Assembly (NCBI GenBank): GCA_964017145.1
Contig: OZ024840.1
Coordinates: 4,464,001-4,528,000 of the forward strand
Length of the DNA: 64,000 nucleotides
Reading direction: 5' to 3'
Source of the DNA: Agrocybe praecox
Taxonomy: Eukaryota > Basidiomycota > Agaricomycetes > Agaricales > Agrocybaceae
The translations under genes were made by a program, and so were the position numbers. This document shows positions 58,545 through 64,000 of the stretch, piece after piece. Within the stretch, counting starts at the first letter, position 1, and each line of letters begins with the position of its first letter. The notes beneath the pieces are model-generated. The model was not told the DNA's origin, did not search any database, and saw only the letters and a list, made by a program, of their open reading frames with translations.

Positions 58545-60244
58545 TCAATTCCCTTCGCTTTCATCTCCTTCACGATCCGGTTCGTCAGTCATTAACCATT
58601 CCAAATCATGAAAGTTTATGGAGGCTCGAAACAGATCTTCTAGTGGCGAGTCACCAATATATTGTATGTCAACTCTATCACCCCATAAATCCAAGAGTCG
58701 AAGAAGAACGCCTTTCGGTATGATGGCTTCCTTGTGTATTCGATCGACTTTAACGTCTATCAACGAGACTTGGAATCAGTTGCTGTAAGCTTAAGGCATT
58801 CAAGGCGAGGAAGTAGTGTTTTCTGAGTTTTTTCCATAATTTCCGCATAGGGCTTTCCCACCTCGTTAGCGGACGCTTGAAGGGGCACGATTGGGGTATC
58901 GGCTTCTCTCCTAGGCTCACGCAGTCTTTGAAGAAATATACCAAGCCAAACCGGATGTTTGTCTTCTGTCGATGAGGTCCAAGTTAAGCGGAGGTCTGTT
59001 ATCGTCGGAACACCTTCAAGTGTGGAGATGTAGAAATTAGCATTCATGTCGCTATCTCGTGATATAGTTATCTCTAGCATTGTTAATGTAAAGGATGACT
59101 GGAAGACAAACGGTAGAAATTGATGGCGCAGGTCTATCATAGTAGTAGGGTGGAGGCTTAGATAGTTAATGCGGAAAGAAAGGTTGTGAAGGTTTGGTAG
59201 TGTGATTGAGCTCAGTAAATTGAGCTCAGTATCAAGGCGAAGTTTTTTAATGAGAGTGAAAGAGCGAAGGCTTGTGTGGATCAATGGCACTTGGGGAATA
59301 CGATATTCGTGGGTGTTGGAGATGTCCGTAAAACTGCAGGATTGGAGTCTAGGAACATCTCGTAGAATATTGAGGCACTGTTGCGTCGTAAGGTGAAGCC
59401 CCGAGAGAACTATCAGGTTATCCCAGTGGATATTCAACGCTCCCTTGAGAAGATGGCCTGGAACACTCAACCGATACGGTGCTGGTTTCTGTGCTTGATC
59501 CCAGAGGTCTTTTGTATGCGAGTGACGTGGCTCTAGTGTTTGGATCTACATAGCTTTGAATCTCGAGCACTGTATGGTCTGAAGTCTGAATTGCAATCTT
59601 CGAGAAATACTGTAAAAGAGTGTGAGACATGTTTAAAAAAAAGTGTGTCGATATTGCGATTAGTCGAGGCTTGCGTGATGGCTGAAAGCATTGGTGCGTC
59701 GGCCCACAGCGGAATTTGGCTACTATGATAGTCATTTGGCGATACAATCATTGTCTTCAATGGAAGGCCTTTGGACCTTAGGAGCCGTTCTCCGAGGAAG
59801 TAGTCCTACTTGATGAGGCTTATAAGATGATTGTAGATGTACAATGACATTTTTCCAAAGGTTTGGCGTAGACCATGCAATATTCCGCCAAAATTTGCAA
59901 ATGGCTCCTAATTTCAAATGCTGGGGATAGACACACTGTCGTTTATAGTACTTTCCCTTCATTTCAGCGTGATCCGGAACGGCAAGTTGGAAGATATGCG
60001 ACACAATTTCGGTTGGGAATGCTAGCATACCCATCATATGAGTGCCATTAAAAAAAAATTTCTCCACTTCTAGTTGATGCAAGAGATGGTCGAGGACGTC
60101 TGCTGCTGCAGAGATCTTCGATTTCAGTGAAATTATCCTGGCACACGTTTGACAATTATCGTCATCACATGTGGCGGGGTGGTCCAGCGGAGGGAGTTGA
60201 AAGGACCATTTATTATGGATATTCTGGAAATCAAAAATTGACAT
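58545..60244 (-). pseudogene. Broken F-box family member: two frame shifts and a deletion
   Basis: ATG at 60244 (MSIFDFQNIHNKWSF) leads through a short cysteine module (C26, C31, C34), a coiled coil and an F-box (THMMGMLAFPTEIVSHIFQL to LGAICKFWRNIAWSTPNLW). Near 59804-59809 an extra base shifts the frame; the family sequence resumes at DYFLGERLLRSKGLPLKTM. A second shift occurs near 59540-59555, after RDSKLC, with resumption at PAPYRLSVPGHLLKGALNIH. The tail LPRLECLKLTATDSK then jumps to IIPKGVLLRLLDLWGD, omitting the roughly 40-codon stretch with the RRPL motif that all relatives have. It lies convergent to the 56768 gene. Function lost unless the shifts are assembly errors. Confidence 0.8.
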
Positions 60245-63200
60245 AGATGTTTTCAAGTAGAAGAGCGAGAAAATTGAGTAAACAGGCTTCTAGTTGCAGG
60301 CCGTACCGTTGGCGACTGGGGTCAGGTCTGTATATGGTAACGAAGTTTAATTTCAAGGAGTATTCGAGGGTTTGTCCGTGGGATTTGGCACCGCTTCGCT
60401 GTTGATTTGGGTCTGCGTGACTACCATTTCCGCACCTTGTGTCATCCTTTTGTTGTCTGTGTGTCAAAATGAATGTTTTTCATGTTTTTCCATGTTATTT
60501 ATGAAACTCTCGTAGCCGGGTTGCCGCTTGCATCATAAAACAGGTATTTGTGTAATTTATGTCGCTCCTTGTTCAATTCTACTATGTTTTACATAGAGTA
60601 TGTCATGCATATATATGAGCTGAGTTGAAATATGCCACACAAATTTCAAATGCCATACTACTTCTATCTGATGTCATTTTACTGAGTTCAGATCACAGGC
60701 TTTATACCTTGAGTCCGATTTCGACCTGATTTTCGCACACGGCCCACTAGGATCCATAGTAAATAATTATTTACATCAAGGAGAGGCTTTTAAAAATTAA
60801 AGAGCACGAGCATGAACTTTAATCCATAAAAAAAGGACTCGTAGTACTGCACCGACGAACTCACGCTCTTCAACCCTCTAAAAAATGTACACGTTATTTT
60901 CGAAAGGTGTGGCTTGAATATTACGCACAGACGATATGTCTCCAGGCGTCGCCCGTAGGGCAATTTAAAAGGAATATTCTAGCCCCTGCTGTCTTCGGCC
61001 GTAAACGGTCATTTTGTTGCAAGGAGTCGCCTCCCCATCCCGTTCACACACGTATAATTCCATGTTATTTCAAAACTCGTGAATATAAGGCTATGATACA
61101 AGTCGTTATTTAGATAAGAAAAGACTAGAGGGGAGGGAAACTCAGAGAGATGGAGAGCAAATGAGGAGCAAAAGGAGTTAACGGAAAGACGAGAGAGGGA
61201 AGGGAGTGAACGAACAGGTACAGTATTATCTCGTCGCAATCGAACTGCCGCTTTTTCTTTGTTGTTCCACGCCAACGTGAGTTTACCAGTCTATATAACT
61301 ACACGGTTGTGTTTGTCGCATAGTGTACTAGTGTCCATCGTTGGCGGTTGTAGTTGTGCCACACTTTTCGTTGTTGATACCATGTCGTCATGTGGCATCT
61401 TAGTGGTGCCCGTCGTGTTGGCGGTGTTGTCGCGTTGTGGGCAATAAAAAGCGGTGGTCATGGTCGTTGGTGGTGGCAAATAGTAGATGATGGATAGGTC
61501 CGACTTCTCACCTTTTTTGCAAAAACGATGCGATACAATCCCACAGATCAATACCACCCTTTGGGTATAGCCTCCCTGGAGTCTTAGAGAAGGAGTTTTC
61601 TCTCTGTCATTCTCAGAGGCGCATTTTCATTTTTGAAATTAGTATAAAGTTCTCTGTCGGATGTCCCAGATAGTTGAACTTCCAAGTATTGACGAACATC
61701 GCGTCGTCGCGTCGCGTCCTCAAAATATGTCACGTGCAATTGCCAACGACACAGAAAGAAGAAGCCAAGAAGCCCAAAATCCAGAGACGTCACTACAACG
61801 CCTGCATTTTTTCTTATAGCTCCAATATAAATAGAAGGGTATAACTGGTATGGCATCTTGTAAGGTATTGATACATCTACTGTAAATCCTGAGTTCTTAC
61901 AAAGTCCTTACACTAGTGACTACGTGCGAACTTCAAATTTTCAAATTGCGGGTTTCTAGCTACAGGTAAATGCTGTGTAGTATGCGCATTTAAAGCTCCA
62001 ACATCCTCTAACATATCCCTTCTTGACCTGTTTCAAACATATTCACCTAAAAACTACCCTGTCACGACCTGGTCACACCAAAGAATGTTAACGAGGACCC
62101 CATCATCACGAAGTTCGTCGCATCAGCCTCAGTTTGATAAATAACTTAGACCTGACCCCAGTCGCCAACGGTAAGGCCGACAGAATTCTGAGAAGAATTA
62201 ATCGATCAGTCGTGACATCTTCCAATCAGACTCCGATGAAAATTCTCTGATTGCCGACATGTTTGCGACCATTTTTTCAGGATACTCTCAGGTCCTTGCC
62301 GTCAAATAGAAGTCCGGATTGCAACTTACCGAAATCAACAACTTCAAGATGCACATGGACGAAGCCGAATGGAAAGAGACTATGACCTATGTACTCAATC
62401 CGAGTACAGCATGCGTGACCAGCCTGCTGGTTTGACATCTTGCAATTAATCCGATCCCAAGTTTTGGACGAGAATTGCCATATCATTTGACAACAACTGC
62501 TCGCCACGCCAAACTTGGTCTTCACAGTACGACAATGGATATCCAGATCAAAATCCCGTCCCTTATCTGTGCACCCGTATACAACATTACAGCGGGACGA
62601 TTTCAACCCCAACCCGTCCACTGCGAAAATCTCCGCCAGCTTGAGAATTATGCGAATCACAGAGAGCATCAATTGATATGCCTGCATTTCTAGTACGCTT
62701 TCTTTTTGCTGCATCTTACAATGACTCATGATTTGATACCAGCGGTCTTTGCTATATTCGACTCAACGTGCTCGAGAACAAGATGACCACAAACCATTAT
62801 CGCCTTACCCACCTGCCGCATAGGCAATACATATATCATTGGGACCACATATCTTCCAGAGGGTGTGGTTTATTACCTTACTATTTCTGGGATTTAAATT
62901 GAGTCCCCCACCCCTACGCATTGTAATTTCAGGAGGTCCACCTACCACGGAGGAAATTGCGAACCTTGCCCCCGTTCGAAGGGCCCGCGCTAATTTTGGC
63001 ACAAAGGAAAAGCCGCCGTCTATTCACGAGCGGAAAACACTCGAAAGAGAAACCTAATCAGTGAGGACGACTCACACAAGAGAGAACGGGACCAAAACGC
63101 GTGGATTTTGTACAAGAAGAAAGCCAGAGAAAACAAGTCTAAAGAAGAGAAGAAGCAAGATGTGACGACACATCCATAGATATACATATGGATGTCATCA

Positions 63201-63427
63201 AAGATGCACAAACAAGCTGTGAGGCGCCAGCCTTACAACAAAGTTTAATAAGAGGATAGAAGACTTCATTGGAAGGACGACGGCACCCCCGTGACGCATG
63301 AAGCTTAAGCTTGAGCGTGAAGCTTGATTCGGATCAAAATGGCCGCGGCCTGTCAATATTTCAAGGTGAATGTGTGATTCTCTCTCTGCAAAATTCTAAT
63401 ATTTCGATATCTATGAAGGCTCCCGAA
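60245..63427. other. Intergenic, no secure gene
   Basis: About 3.2 kb. The longest frame is a 150-codon minus-strand frame at 62277-62729 with no recognised domain and a competing plus-strand frame. Nothing is supported as a gene. Confidence 0.4.
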
Positions 63428-63848
63428 ACATACTGTACTAAATCGGTCAATTCGTCGGTCACAGGTCACAGGCCCCTCTGACATGACGAAATTTTGGCCT
63501 TGGTCACTGGTCACAACATGGCCTGACGAAATGACTTTTGGTATGTAGACCTTCAAAATTGGTCACGCTTCTGCCAAATTAGGCTATTGTTTTGGTCTAA
63601 TTTTGTCGCAAACTCTGATTTTTCAGCCTATTTTCAGCTATTCTCACATAAATCAAAGGTTCCGAAGTTTTAAACACTCTCAAAATGTCTTCAACTGAGG
63701 TATGAGCACATGTTTCTCTGAAGGTTAGGACAAAATTTTCGAACGGTCACAGGTCCCGGATGAATATGACGAAACCACAATTTCGTCGTCGAGGTCACAG
63801 GTCACAGGCCCCGACAAATTGACCGATTTAGTTACTAGTACAGTATGT
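63428..63848. mobile_element. Inverted-repeat element with internal GGTCACAGG repeats (about 420 bp)
   Basis: The left end ACATACTGTACTAAATCGG then TCAATT recurs inverted at the right end, where a 7-bp insertion (GTAACTA-like) interrupts it. Inside, GGTCACAGGTCACAGGCCCC occurs twice in the same orientation (near 63457 and 63792). Related GGTCACTGGTCACA and GGTCACAGGTCCC units and several GACGAAAT-type repeats are also present. There is no coding capacity. It looks like a MITE or a decayed repeat cluster; flanking duplications were not convincing. Confidence 0.5.
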
Positions 63849-64000
63849 CTCAAGATCACACTCGGCTATAATATCAGGTGCTCACGTGGGAAGACTTGCT
63901 ACTCCAGAAGCCAGACAGATGCTCCATCTTTTTTTGATCTAATTTTATTATCTTCTACTACATATATATGCCAGTTGTGAGTGTTTCTCATGGTGATCCT

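Noticed and set aside
62277..62729. 150-codon minus-strand frame
   Set aside because: No domain was recognised and a plus-strand frame competes; it is most likely chance.

Overview
The window looks like nuclear DNA of a filamentous basidiomycete, probably an Agaricomycete. This is an inference from short (46-71 nt) GT-AG introns, frequent micro-exons, Zn2Cys6 and Gcn4-type bZIP regulators, a GH28 pectinase, and a large family of coiled-coil plus F-box genes. No ribosomal RNA, tRNA or CRISPR array was recognised.

Layout. 1-1251: GH28 polygalacturonase (-), 3' end cut by the window. 3655-5812: M17 leucyl aminopeptidase (+). 6441-10725: Zn2Cys6 transcription factor (-). 11773-14307: DUF2235 alpha/beta hydrolase in 13 exons (+). 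15266-16720: NmrA/SDR-like NAD(P)-binding protein (-). 17407-20596: two nearly identical 0.8-kb terminal-inverted-repeat elements in opposite orientation, with a small leucine-zipper ORF between them. 23271-23936: Gcn4-like bZIP factor (-). About 25640-27650: coding-looking but broken sequence (-). 27782-28249: cytochrome c oxidase subunit VI/Va (+), whose last exon lies behind an intron that contains an early stop. 32129-32838: small secreted protein (-). 34175-35137: RWD/DUF1115 protein (+). 35321-36820: class I/II aminotransferase (+). 47327-48698: single-pass membrane protein with signal peptide and a PPAY motif (-). 63428-63848: a second kind of inverted-repeat element.

From about 30.8 to 60.2 kb the window is dominated by one expanded family of F-box/leucine-rich-like genes. 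Five have open frames (37282+, 39898+, 42086-, 54404+, 56768+). Two are nearly full length but broken (51017-, by one internal stop; 58545-, by two frame shifts and a deletion). Four are fragments (30861+, 44466-, 44795+, 53449-). The intact members share a layout that an F-box annotation alone does not explain: an N-terminal cysteine module (a SLSQLxY-like segment, then C-x(5-12)-C-x2-C), a coiled coil, the F-box, then an LRR-like tail. Their open frames have no visible introns, while almost every neighbouring conserved gene is intron-rich. Mixed orientation, intact and dead copies together, and fragments on both strands indicate birth-and-death expansion. If the family acts as other F-box proteins do, these would be substrate adaptors of SCF ubiquitin ligases; the substrates are unknown.

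The single-copy genes are ordinary metabolic or regulatory genes and are not an operon-like pathway. The best candidates for something under-described are the cysteine-module F-box array, the inverted-repeat element pair, and the micro-exons that cut catalytic motifs (5 nt in GH28, 10 nt in DUF2235 and in the NmrA-like gene, 15 nt in the aminotransferase). Exon borders were deduced by reading splice sites and conserved protein motifs by eye.
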